DNA of 64,000 nt from Parastagonospora avenae f. sp. tritici 18332-5 (lineage: Eukaryota > Ascomycota > Dothideomycetes > Pleosporales > Phaeosphaeriaceae). The notes beneath the pieces are model-generated. The model did not search any database, was not told the DNA's origin, and saw only the letters and a program-made list of their open reading frames with translations. A program made the position numbers and the translations under genes. Every line of letters starts with the position of its first letter. Position 1 is the stretch's first letter. Location of the stretch: positions 124,001 through 188,000 of the forward strand of contig JAFJTR010000041.1 of the NCBI GenBank assembly GCA_022559985.1. The letters run 5' to 3'. Below, piece after piece: positions 10,916 to 21,334 of this stretch.

Positions 10916-11845
10916 CTACTCCGAACTAATCCACTTCCAATGATTCATAGTCCTTCCCTCAAGATACTCCTTAACCTGCCCATAATCCCTACAAACATGC
11001 CTCGCATCCCACCCATCACTTCCCCCACGATCCTCCCCACCCTCGCCCGCCGGAAACGTCGTCGCCGCGCCCTCCAACGCCACATCGCCCGTGCACATAA
11101 TTGCCTGCCGCATGTACTCGAAGCAGTGGTTGATATGCCAGGGCATTTTGATGGTATGTGCGGGAGGCGACGTGGACTCGGTTTGCATCTTGAGGATGTT
11201 GTAGGCTTCGACGATGGTGTAGAGGCAGTGCAGTTGGTGGGTTACGCTGGTGGTGAAGACGGTGTGGTTGGGGTAGTCGTGGATGGGGTGTGGGAGGTTG
11301 TTGTATTGTGAGGGGTCGGAGACGTTGACGTAGCCTAGACCCTCTGTATGATTGTTAGCACTTGTATTATTCGGTGTGTTGGCTCGGGGCTTACCAGGCA
11401 CAATATCCAGCCACGCATGTTGCGTTTCGCGGCTCCAGAACTCGCTCGCGTTTTCTGGCGCGAACACTGGGTCGGGCTTGAATGTGACGATCTGCTGCGA
11501 GAACTCTGGCGCGAAGCCTGTGATGTCGCCGGCGAGTTCATAGGTGGGGCTTTTGCTGGAGTGTCGCCATCGTTTTTCTATGAGAAGTCCAACGATAACT
11601 AGAAACAACCCAGTATCGAGAAGCCACTTCCACGCCTTTACTTTCTTCCATAACGTCCTTCTCCGTGATGGCTTCATTTCGCCTTCTTCTGTGTCCCAGT
11701 CCTCTACTTCTGTGTTACTTGACTCGGACCGCGCATCGGCGTTGCGTAGTGCGTTGTAGCGAAGGTCGTCTTTCATCGTGGTAGCTTCACCGAGTTCGAG
11801 CTGTGAGACGTCGTGAGAGGATTTGAATGGTAGTGATACTGGCAT
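10916..11845 (-). CDS. UstYa/DUF3328 family protein
   Basis: Two exons, 11845-11396 and 11344-10916, encode 292 residues. The 51-nt intron (GTAAGC...CAG) is a multiple of three and free of stops, so retention would only insert 17 residues. After a polar cytosolic tail there is one membrane segment (about 72-90, WKWLLDTGLFLVIVGLLIE). The lumenal domain carries both copies of the family hallmark HxxHC: HQLHC at 186-190 and HINHC at 220-224. In ustiloxin and cyclochlorotine pathways such proteins catalyse oxidative steps, including macrocyclisation of peptides. No RiPP precursor with repeated Kex2 sites, no peptidase and no other tailoring gene is visible beside it, so a pathway cannot be assigned. 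Several N-x-S/T sequons fit a lumenal fold. Confidence 0.88.
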   Translation of the reverse strand: MPVSLPFKSSHDVSQLELGEATTMKDDLRYNALRNADARSESSNTEVEDWDTEEGEMKPSRRRTLWKKVKAWKWLLDTGLFLVIVGLLIEKRWRHSSKSPTYELAGDITGFAPEFSQQIVTFKPDPVFAPENASEFWSRETQHAWLDIVPGKPRANTPNNTSANNHTEGLGYVNVSDPSQYNNLPHPIHDYPNHTVFTTSVTHQLHCLYTIVEAYNILKMQTESTSPPAHTIKMPWHINHCFEYMRQAIMCTGDVALEGAATTFPAGEGGEDRGGSDGWDARHVCRDYGQVKEYLEGRTMNHWKWISSE

Positions 11846-12564
11846 TGAGTGATGTATTAATGAGTTCCGTTAGTCTGGGGGAAATAAAATGGTAACATAG
11901 CATCACCTTGGGTGTCTGATCAAACATGACCTGCGACGCCAAGTGTTAGACAGTCTGGGTCAAGCTTTGGTGCAACTTCTCCCTATAATCATGGTCGTGA
12001 TAAGATGGAATCATTGACGCGCATTCGACGACTGATGCGACAGCAAAAGTGTATTCTAGTGTGAGCGCGGTTGACACGCGAAGCTTATTCCAGTTTGAGG
12101 TGTCGCGAAACGGACGGGCCTTCCATGTGATCGCGACAGAACATTGGTGGAACAGAGCATCCTTGCATTCACAACAGTTTAGCCGAGCGCATCTCAAAAA
12201 GACAATATTTGGAGAAGTTTTGGAGAGACTAATTCATGTTCAGGACTTGAGAGCAGGAATGATGGAGCGTGAAGCGTTGAGCGTAGAGAGATGAATGTTC
12301 CGTCGGCGGCTGCAGACCTGCCGATTCCCCGATCATCGTCGCAAGCTTGACCACACGATGCCTAGTCCTGACCATCACATGCAATGTATGCAGTAAAGAT
12401 TCGGTCCTTAAAAGCTTCGTTCGGCCGGTACTTGATCTTACCTTCGTTGCATTTCTTCGAAGAAGAAGGCCGTTCCCAGGTTTTGACCACGCCATACGAC
12501 CACAATACCTCCTTACCAGCCACCGTAACACCCATCACGCCTGAAGCACACCACAGAATGGGTC
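11846..12564. other. intergenic region, no gene seen
   Basis: This 719-base spacer lies upstream of the UstYa-type gene and downstream of the next leftward gene. It contains only short frames without recognisable content. Confidence 0.4.
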
Positions 12565-14544
12565 TTACTCCACGATCCGAATATGCCTCTGAGCCTGCGA
12601 TGGTTGCGGCACGAGCATAGATGCCGACTTCTGCGACCTCAGTGCGTGAGCTGCGTGCTGCTTTACCAATGGCATATCCAGAACCGTATCATCCAGCGAA
12701 ATGGCCAGCGGCGATGTATAGCCGGTTGATTTCGATCCTGGGATATCAAGCGCAGCAGGCACAGCATGATTTCTCGCGTGCATCCGCTTCCTCGCCATCG
12801 ATACCGAGTCTCTGTGCGCGAACAGCTCCGGCGAGACTCCTCCAGTACGCAAGAAACGTGTATGCGCAAGCGTGACCGAATCGCGATGACCGCGGAACTT
12901 GAGATCTGCTTCATCGACGTTGGAGAGCTTGCGGATCGTCGGAACTGCTCTTAACCTAGACGTCGCGTTGAGAATACGTGTAGATTGCAGAGAAGGATCC
13001 GGGATCGAGAGTGCTTCTTCCAATGGCGCGACCCAGCCCTGCTTACTACCAGGCGGAACTTCTTGCAAAGTACCTACCAACGGAATATGCTCTTCCTATG
13101 GAGCCCGGGTCAGGGGAGCACTAGATGGTCGTGAAGGAGCGCGCGACGGCACAGCACTGGTTCTGTGACTGTTTGGCGGAACAGGAGCGAGCAGGTCGTC
13201 GTCATCCTCCACAGCGCATTCGAATTGTGGCATTCGGACGTCATGGTCGGGAAAGACGACAATGGTAGGCTTGAATGTCTCGGATGGAGCATTCCAGCTG
13301 CCCGACCAGTCTGCAAGTTTAGAGTTGACGCGTTGTAGTTCTCGAGCGGCTGCAGGGTCGGCTAGTTGCAACGAATGACTTGCTACAGAGCTGCGACGTC
13401 TGGTTTGGTCGCTTTCCTCTCTTGGTACGTCGTCCCAGATCACCTCGTAGCAGCCACTGCTCGACTCGACGTATTGCATGGTTGGCGTCGCTGGATCGCT
13501 GCTTGCCTTGTTGGTCGCATGGCTCAAATCCCTTGATGGCGCGATGGCTATGACGTGGACATCTGCATGCGTAGTTGCCGGGTCTGCGAGATTCCCCTTT
13601 GCTGTACTGAGCATGTTGGGGAAAGATGGTGCCATGGATGTACTCTTTGTTGGACTTGGCCCTCTGAGCTGCGACGTACTTGATGGGCCTATCCAACCAT
13701 GCACTATCTTCTTCGGTGCTTTTTGTGGAACTGGTAAGGCGAGTAGTGGCTTCTTCGCCTCCTCAAAGTCCACTGTCTTCACACGACGCAAGGTTCTGCC
13801 ACTAGTGTCGTCATCCGCCAGTTTCTGAAGCTCGCCAGGTGGTGTTGTTGTAGTGCTTTTTGCCTTCGTCTTTAGACACGGCTTAAGTGGCACGTCCGGA
13901 CTGTGCGGCTTGGACGAAGGTAGATGTTCAGACCTGTCGGAGTCGGGACTGGATCGAGACTGAGCATACCACCGAAAGGTCGGTGCTGAGTTCTCGGTGT
14001 TGGACTCATTCGAAGGACCACTCGTTGACCTTGTGAGCTGGACGCGCTGGGATTTAGACCGCTGTTCATCAGCCTGCTTGGTTCTGGTAACTAGCTCGCG
14101 CTGAAGGTCTGCAGCCGTGATGGCAGGATCGTGATATCTGGACCGGGTCTCGACTCTAGAACTGCTTAATGCTCTTGGCACTGTCGGACGTGCAGCGTGA
14201 AGGGAGACATGGCTTCGTTGTCTTGGTTCGGAGTTTTTGTTGTGTGCTTCATTGTCCGGATGTGTTGGAGGTCTTGAGGAGCTCCGAGCCACTCGTTCAG
14301 TGGCCTTGTCGCTGACTGATCTCCTGATTTCATGCCTTTTCCTCGTAGTAGGCCGTGATTTGTGGGCTATAACTAAATTCTCCTCGGCCTCGCTAGTATC
14401 TGCTTCGAAACCTGGGTCTGAAATCAGGAGATCATGTTTGTTGACAAGGAAGGACGAGGACATCTTGTCGTCTGAACCCCCGTCGACCATGCTGCAGTGC
14501 ACAAGCCCTGTCGCGGACCGGCCACCGGGGTCAACTTCTGTCAT
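12565..14544 (-). CDS. disordered Ser/Arg/Pro-rich protein; frame contains an internal TAG
   Basis: From ATG 14544 a frame of 482 codons ends at a TAG (13098-13096). Exactly the same frame then continues for another 172 codons of protein-like sequence (EEHIPLVGTLQEVPPGSKQG...) to 12565. Two readings fit. (a) A 57-nt in-frame intron, 13152-13096, has a weak donor GTGCCG, a good CTGAC branch point and an ATAG acceptor; splicing would remove the stop and give 640 residues. (b) The stop is real, giving a 482-residue protein or a damaged gene. The sequence is rich in Ser, Arg, Pro and charged residues and is probably disordered. Short ordered-looking stretches are KIVHGWIGPSS, GCYEVIWDDVP and FKPTIVVFPDHDVRMP. 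I do not recognise the family and propose no function. Confidence 0.65.
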
Positions 14545-15079
14545 GGCTAGTGGCTTTTGAGAGGAAGAGACTTTGCTGAGCGTAGGTAGTGAGTTTTGAC
14601 GTTTGGTTTGGCATGCGTCAGTGAGAAAGGTATGGGCTAAAGATAACTTTTGCTAGGAGAAGAGTAGGAGCTAGAATGATGGTGCCAGACGCGAAGTCGC
14701 ATGTTTACTTGGCTAGCCGTCGCTCCAGGAGAAGGGACAAAGTGGTATTGTGTGGCAGTCGCGACATGAACACGCGACAGCTGCAGCCAACCGCGTGAGC
14801 AATGAAAGCCACGATACGGGTTTCTCATGGACCTTGCAGTCGATTTCTGGAAAGCGCAAACAAAATTGGAGGGAATCGCATTTCCCAATTGCCGATACTT
14901 GTACCACTACTGAAGACACGGGTAAACCCTGACTACCAGCTTCGATAGTATAACATTCCCGTCGCAACATGCCTTGACGACAAGGAAAAAAGACAAGAAG
15001 ACAAATACAACCTGTATGTTCCAACCAAAATAATACAGTTTTAAATAAAGAACACAGTGAAGGGATCCATTCGCAAGTC
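14545..15079. other. intergenic region, no gene seen
   Basis: This 535-base spacer lies between two leftward genes. It holds the promoter side of the disordered-protein gene and the 3' side of the C/H-motif gene. No specific element could be identified. Confidence 0.4.
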
Positions 15080-18069
15080 TTATTCATTGTCCGATCCTGA
15101 AATCTCATCTTCATCATCTGATGCCGCATACTCAACCAGATTCTGATCCATAGCTTCGTACATCGCTGCCTCAAATGCCTCGTCGTCTTCATCTTCTTCC
15201 AAATCGCTTTCGCTTATCTCCTCAGCGCTTCTTTTTTGAGGAACTGAAGATGCCGTGCACTCTTCACGTGAGCCACGCCGATGTGCAGTATTACCCCTTT
15301 CACTAGTGTTGGCGGAGTCTTTCCTTTCGCTGTTGGCCTCGCCATCCGGACTACTCGCTTCTCCCTCGTCTACCGAGCTTTCACTCTGTTCTTGCCTCTG
15401 CTTTGCTTCTTGCTTGGCGTCCAGCTCAGCTTCCAGTGCCTGAATCGCAATCCTCTTTGCCTCCTCGTGTTCGTGGCCGGCACCGATAGCCTTGTGGTAC
15501 TTCTTCGAGCAAATCTGGTTGTGAGTTACGTGGGTCAATTTGTCATTTGCCCTGGAGTCTGGATTCCGTAATTTGTATGGCTTGCGAGGCTTCCACAGAC
15601 TCAACCTTGTGGCCTCTTGTCTAACCACAACACCGAGAGGCATGTAGAAGTCCATATCAGATTGCTTACCCACTCCATACCTATTCGAGCCACAACCTGG
15701 ACATGTGCGCTTGTCGCCAGCTAGGTAGTATCGACCAAGAGCATGATTGATATCGCATCGCCAAGCATACTGTTCATGTCTGTCTTGCTTCTCGAAATAT
15801 GCACACTCCGGAATGTCTTGACCGTGTTCCATCGTCTTGGACCCGCTGGGGTGTGGCCCAAGATCTGGCTCTGGCTCTGGAGTCGGCTCTGGCGTTGGTC
15901 TTTTCGGAGGTGGTGGTCTCAGATGTGCTTCCACAGCTTCTACACCAGCCTGTCGTGCTTCTCGTGCAGTTGCGCCAGTAGCGATAGCTGCCCAGTAAGC
16001 GTCCTTGGCAATTCCATTGTGTGACCGTGTTTTGGATCGTCGAGGTTTCTTGCCTGGCTTACTTGGAGTATAAACCATTTGAGGTGCCGGCTGGAAAGAG
16101 TGCGTAGATGGGGGCAGGTAGAAATCCAAGCGTCTATTCTTCTTGCTGTCCTTGATATTAGTGAAGCATCCTGGGCAGCTCGTACGGTCTCCGGCATTGT
16201 AATAGTATCCCATGGCATGCTTGATACCGCAAAGCCAGGCTGGCTTCTCGCCCAGTGTTTTCGGCTGAAGATATGCGGTGGTAGGCATCATGTGATACGC
16301 GGCAAGTGTTGAAGAACTACTGGAATGAGGCGATTGGAGATATTCAGATTCTTCCAGTTGCTTGGGTGGTTTCCTTGCTGTCTGTTTCTTTGATCCGGAT
16401 ACGCTCTGCTTCTTTGGTGCATTCATCTTCTTTGCAGCACATAGAGCAGTTAGGCTTGTCTTCTGTCGCTTCCTCGGAGCGTCTGCGCGCTGCTCGTTCA
16501 CCTTTGCTGCGATCGAAACTTTAATTTGCGAGAGGGAGCTAGGTATCGCTGATGCACTTTCGTGTATTTGTTGCTGGGCGTGAGTTGATGTGATCAATGG
16601 AGATGGCGCAATTTGTTGCTGCTCGCGGGCTTCGATGATTCTGATCTTGCTCTCAAGATCGTCACTTGTGGGTCGGAATCCTCTCTCGAAAGCGTTTTCG
16701 ATCACTTGCCTGATGCCAGGCATGACTCTTCGAATCGTCTGTTGCGGATCACCCCACCGCTCAGTCAGTCGCCACTTGTGGTCATCGATGAGTCGCATGC
16801 GCCATGAAGGTACCTTTTCGATCAAGTCGTCTTCGCTGCTTGCGGGAGTACCGACATGATCGCTGTTTAGTGCATTTTCTCCATAGCGGTCGAACAAGTC
16901 TTCGAGCTGTGTTGAGGAAGCTGTAGAGTCATGCTGAGCGCTCGCGGAGCTTGACAGTCGTTCATGGAATTGGCTGTTGTTATAGTCATCAATGTCGCGT
17001 AGATCTTGGATGATTCGTGGCTCATCAAAATTCTGGAGCACGTTCACATCTGCTGAGATGTCTCGATGATGTGCGGGCGATGCTGGAGAGCTCGAATATG
17101 CACAGATTGCCTCCGGTTGTGGGAATGCGAGCCAGTTTCCACGTGACAAGACCTGTGGCTGTTCTCGTGCAATCGCTCCTGGCAACCCACGGCCTTTGCC
17201 CTTATTCTTCCTCACCGGATTGGTACCACGTCCAGAAGGAAGGGCACTGGTGAAGGCGGCATCGTTGAACAATCTATTTGCAATCTCATCGATTTCCTCA
17301 AGCGGAGAGCTGTTGAGACCGATTGGATACTGCTTAGTCGACATTCGAACCATCGCAGGGTTGGAGAAAGCGCGGTACCATGATTCGTTCATTCTGTTCA
17401 CGACAGACACTGGATTGTCGTGTCGGAAGTCGGAGAACATGTGCTGGTTGATCTGACGCAGGTCCAAAAACGGGGAGCCATCTTTACCATCATTCGCTAG
17501 CAAGTGGACTGCACGGGCGTGCGCGTTCCAGACCATCTTGTCCGCGATGTCTCTCGCGTTTCGAACTACCGACTGCAGGTACGGTACGAAATCTGCGCAC
17601 GTCTCAGGCTGGCTCATGGACATCTCCGAAAAACGATCCGGATGCAGGGCATGTGCAACAAAGTTCTTGAAGAACGTCGCTTCATACGCCTTTTGATTAG
17701 CTTGGTAGAGCGCAAAATTCATGTAGTCGTCCTTAGAGGGTTCGCGCCGGTTCAGATGGATGCCGATGCGAGCCCGTTGCGCACGAGAAGGTATGTGCTG
17801 CTGGGTGTTGTTGATCTCGTATGCTATGACATGTGAGCCAAAACCTTTCTCAGGTCCACCGGTATGTGCCTACTGAAAGGAAGAGGTGAGCCAGGAGGAA
17901 GCTCATAGTGATCAGTGGTCTCGGGTACGAATATGCAATGATCGTCGCTGGGCTGCTCTACCACGGGCTGCGTTCCAATGGTATTTTCCGCAGCTCCGGA
18001 TGATTCTGGAGAGGGAGGGCCCAATGGACTGTCACTCCAATCAACCTCGTCTTCTAGTTCGTAAGCCAT
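15080..18069 (-). CDS. large protein with two C-x3-H-x13-C-x2-C motifs, function unknown
   Basis: Two exons: 18069-17874 and 17823-15080. The 50-nt intron (GTAGGC...CTCAC...ATAG) joins an acidic N-terminus (MAYELEDEVDWSDS) to a basic segment (NNTQQHIPSRAQRARIGI), giving 979 residues. The N-terminal 170 residues look folded and include a conserved-looking HLLANDGKDGSPFLDLRQI. The middle is disordered and basic. Two related modules follow, near residues 594-615 (CGIKHAMGYYYNAGD..SCPGC) and 752-773 (CDINHALGRYYLAGD..TCPGC). Each is followed by DFY[LM]P and a basic patch, then a segment (AKDAYWAAIATGATAREA, or KKYHKAIGAGHEHEEAK). The spacing C-x3-H-x13-C-x2-C suggests zinc binding, and the two units look like an internal duplication. 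The C-terminus is strongly acidic. A nuclear, DNA- or protein-binding role is only a guess. Confidence 0.8.
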
Positions 18070-18900
18070 ATTGGGGGATGATAAAAGGAGATGTGGCAGA
18101 ATATGATGTAAGGAAACTGTATGAGGAGTTTGGAGAAAACAATGGATGCAAGTCAGAGTGCCTCATCTGTAGGCCGTGTTGCGTTGCCAAATGCAAACGA
18201 TTTAGACGGTCGATGCAGTACAATCGGACACGCTCATGCATGTCTTCCGTCCCGGCCATTCGAATGTGAGCAATGAGGAGGCATGCTGGGCGTTTGCCGC
18301 GACTGCACATCTCAGCCGCCAATAAGAGCCCGCAATATCATAGTTGCGCTCGGAAACTTGCGGTCATGATTACTATGATAGCTTAAATTCGACACGTAAG
18401 TGGGTAACCAATGTTGCCGTTTTGCAAAGTGCAGCTGGTATGAACATGCGTTGAAGGTTGGCTCGATTTGGAGTCGGTGTGTCTTGTTGGTGCAAGGGCC
18501 ACAGGAATGAGCAACTACTCTTTATTGCAAAATAAAGTATTTCGGATAATCATGACCCCGCCGAGACAGGCCAGAACTTTGAGAGGGCGCCCCGGGGGCC
18601 ATACGGAAGGTGTTATCATGTGATCTCCGTCGCCTCTAGGGCTCAATTAGAAAGTTAATCATGAATCGACCGAGTAAAAGCTTTTGGCCTCATAAGCGCA
18701 TTCTCTAGTTTCAAAAATGATTCGACTGTAGTCAAGCTTCTTGTGATGGGGTTGGTGATAAGACGACTGTGAGGTGCGGTTGAAGGTACCTCAGATGCCA
18801 AGCCCAACCAGCATGTGATTGGCCCGCGATTCCAGGGTCTCGGCGACACGTTGTTCGATCAAGACGTCTCAAGCTTCAATTCTCCTCATCACTAATCAAA
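18070..18900. promoter_or_regulatory. divergent intergenic region between C/H-motif gene and glucosidase II beta
   Basis: These 831 bases separate two divergently transcribed genes and must contain both promoters. I see no clear TATA box at a useful distance and no repeated operator-like motif, so only the region is annotated. Confidence 0.45.
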
Positions 18901-20726
18901 ATGGGGAGGCAACACGTCTCATCGCTTGCCCTACTGCTTCCCGTGCTCGCTGGCACCGCAAACGCCGCCTCGGAGCCATCGCGGCCGCGGGGCGTGAGCC
19001 CGGAGTGTAAGTTGCACCCACCATAGCTCCGAGAGCTGCCAGTCAGGTCAAGATATGGAGGCTGACAACATGTCCAGTTGCAAAGTACTACAAAAATGCC
19101 GAGACGTTCATGTGCATTTCGAATCCCAGTATTACAGTCCCAATTGCACAAGTGAACGACGACTACTGCGACTGCCCCGATGGCTCAGACGAACCCGGCA
19201 CCGCAGCCTGCTCCTACATCTCCCCGCTCTCCCCACCACAACCTGGCATGGGAAAAGCTGGCACCGTAAACGAGAGTCTGGCCCTACCCGGCTTCTACTG
19301 CAAGAACAAGGGCCACATACCGAGCTACGTTCCCTTTACCAACGTCAACGACGGCGTATGCGACTACGAATTATGCTGTGACGGAAGCGACGAATACGAT
19401 GGTGTTGGCGGTGTCAAGTGCGACGATCAGTGTGGGAAGATTGGCAATGAGTGGAGGAAGCAGGATGAGATCCGTCAAAAGAGCTTGAATGCCGCGAGAC
19501 AACGGCGGAAGGACCTCATCGCCGAAGCTGCTCGACTGCGAAAAGAAGTGGAAGACCGCATCACCACCCTCAAGACCCAGGTCGAGGCACAGACGCTGAA
19601 GGTGGAAGGCCTCGAGAAGAGCTTGGTGGAGATTGAGCGGGCCGAGAAGGGCAAGGTCGTCAAGGGTGCCGGAAAGGGTGGAAAGATTACGGTGCTGTCG
19701 AGTCTTGCAAAGATCAGGATCGAGGAGCTTACCACCAATGTTGGACGATTGAGGACCGAGCGGGACGCAGCGAAGTCGAGAGTGGATGAGCTCGAGGCCA
19801 TGCTCAAACGCTTCAAGGAGGAATACAACCCTAACTTCAACGACGAGGGCGTCAAACGCGCCGTCAAAGCCTGGGAAGACTATGCCGCGCAAGACCGCCC
19901 AGGACCCAACGAAGCCCTCGACCGCGACCTGGATGAGATCCTAAAGCCCGACTCGGAGAGTGCCATCAAGTGGGAGGACTTTGAGACCATTGAGGAGTCT
20001 GACATTGACGTCCGTAAGTCTTACCACCGTATTCCTACCCTTTCATTCCCTTGCTAACACACTGCACCAGTCTACAAGTTCGAAGAGTACCTCCCCGCGC
20101 CCATGCGCGACTGGGTCGACTCCAAGCTTCGGGACCTCCGCGTCGTCCTCATCGAAAACGGCATCCTCGCCGACCCCAGCTCCTCCACCGAACACACTGA
20201 ATCGAAGCTCGTTACCGACGCGAAAACCCAACTCGAATCCGCCAAGACTGAGCTCAACAACGACAAAGCCGAAGTCACCCGCCACGAAGAAGACCTGAAC
20301 AAAGACTACGGCCCAGACTCCATCTTCCGCGCCCTCAAGGACACATGTATCGAAAAAGACAGCGGCGAATACACATACGAGCACTGCTTCCTTTCACGCA
20401 CGACCCAGAAATCCAAGAAAGGCGGCGGCCACACGGGCATGGGCAATTTCGTGTCCATCAGCTCCGTCACCGTCGACGAGGAACTCCCGGCCGACGGCAA
20501 GGGTCTCGGCTCAGGGGAGCGCATAGCGCTGAAATACGAGAACGGCCAACATTGCTGGAACGGGCCGAATCGTAGCACCCTGGTGGTGCTGGCGTGTGCC
20601 GAGAAGGACGAGATTTGGAAGATTGTTGAGGAGGAGAAGTGCGTGTATCGCATGGAGGTGGGCACGCCGGCGGTGTGTGGGGTCGAGGTTCAGAAGGGCG
20701 TTGAGGGTGGTCATGATGAGTTGTAA
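18901..20726 (+). CDS. gtb1: glucosidase II beta subunit (PRKCSH / Gtb1 homologue)
   Basis: Three exons, 18901-19006, 19078-20013 and 20071-20726, with introns of 71 and 57 nt, encode 565 residues. A signal peptide (MGRQHVSSLALLLPVLAGTANA) leads into the PRKCSH-like N-terminal region with two LDL-receptor-class-A-like acidic Cys modules (CDCPDGSDEPGTAAC; CDYELCCDGSDEYDG). A long coiled coil follows (about residues 165-285), then an acidic linker. The C-terminal mannose-6-phosphate-receptor homology domain spans about 430-550, with Cys pairs in DTCIEKDSGEYTYEHCF, GQHCWNG and TPAVCG. The last four residues are HDEL, the ER retention signal. By family it is the non-catalytic partner that retains glucosidase II alpha in the ER and helps it trim glucose from N-glycans during the calnexin cycle. 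All expected parts are present. Confidence 0.96.
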
Positions 20727-20890
20727 ATTACCAGGGTGGATGTGAAATAGTGGTGATTTGGGGATTTGGTAGATATAGCAACGCAGGTGTCGTGCTTATT
20801 TGGCCATGAGGAATGTTGAAAGGGGATTTGACATGGGGATTCCTTTGGTGATTTGACTCTAAGTTGCCTGGTGTTCGTGGCTCGCTGCTC

Positions 20891-21262
20891 ATACCTTAGA
20901 GGTGCCCGCGCAATTACACCATTATCTGATGTTGGTTCTTACAGATGTTCGCAAGATGATAGGATTTTTTATTCAATATCTTACAGGCGTTCGCGATATT
21001 GTGGTATTTTCTTTCAATCAGTATCTGACAGGTGTTCGCGAGACTACAGAATTTGTTGATATCCTACAAATGCCACCAAAATTTTCAAGTAGATTCGGTA
21101 TCCTACAAAGTCTTTCGTTAATCGGAGGATTTTTCGATATCCATAGCTTGCAGGTGTCCGCGATGTTACAGGATTTTTCCATGTCCTAAAGGTGCCGAGA
21201 AAACAGGTGGCCACGGAAGAAATCTAAACAAAGTCGGTATCCTACAAGGACTCTGGATGAGC
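20891..21262. repeat. degenerate minisatellite, about 8 units of 38-44 bp
   Basis: Successive segments start near 20891, 20936, 20978, 21022, 21061, 21100, 21143 and 21181, with a last stub at 21237. The common core is approximately ATCyTACAGGTGTTCGCGA, then 8-12 variable bases, then GGATTTTT and a return to ATC. The best pairs are the units at 20978, 21022 and 21143 (CAGGyGTTCGCGA or CAGGTGTCCGCGA). The units at 21061 and 21100 are the most decayed. The array lies just downstream of the glucosidase II beta stop and next to the 3' end of the HET pseudogene. It is seen directly in the sequence; its function, if any, is unknown. Confidence 0.75.
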
Positions 21263-21334
21263 GTTGTGCATCGCTCGCTCCCATTGCGTCGAAGAAGGAT
21301 AGATTCGTGACGGACGTTTCTTCCATCCCGACTT

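Noticed and set aside
8025..11845. A small RiPP-type biosynthetic cluster (P450 plus UstYa)
   Set aside because: The P450 is of the CYP52 fatty-acid/alkane type, 1.3 kb separates the genes, and no precursor peptide, peptidase or methyltransferase is beside them.
20891..21262. CRISPR-like repeat array
   Set aside because: The units are strongly diverged and directly adjacent without unique spacers, and the window is clearly from a eukaryote; a minisatellite explains it.
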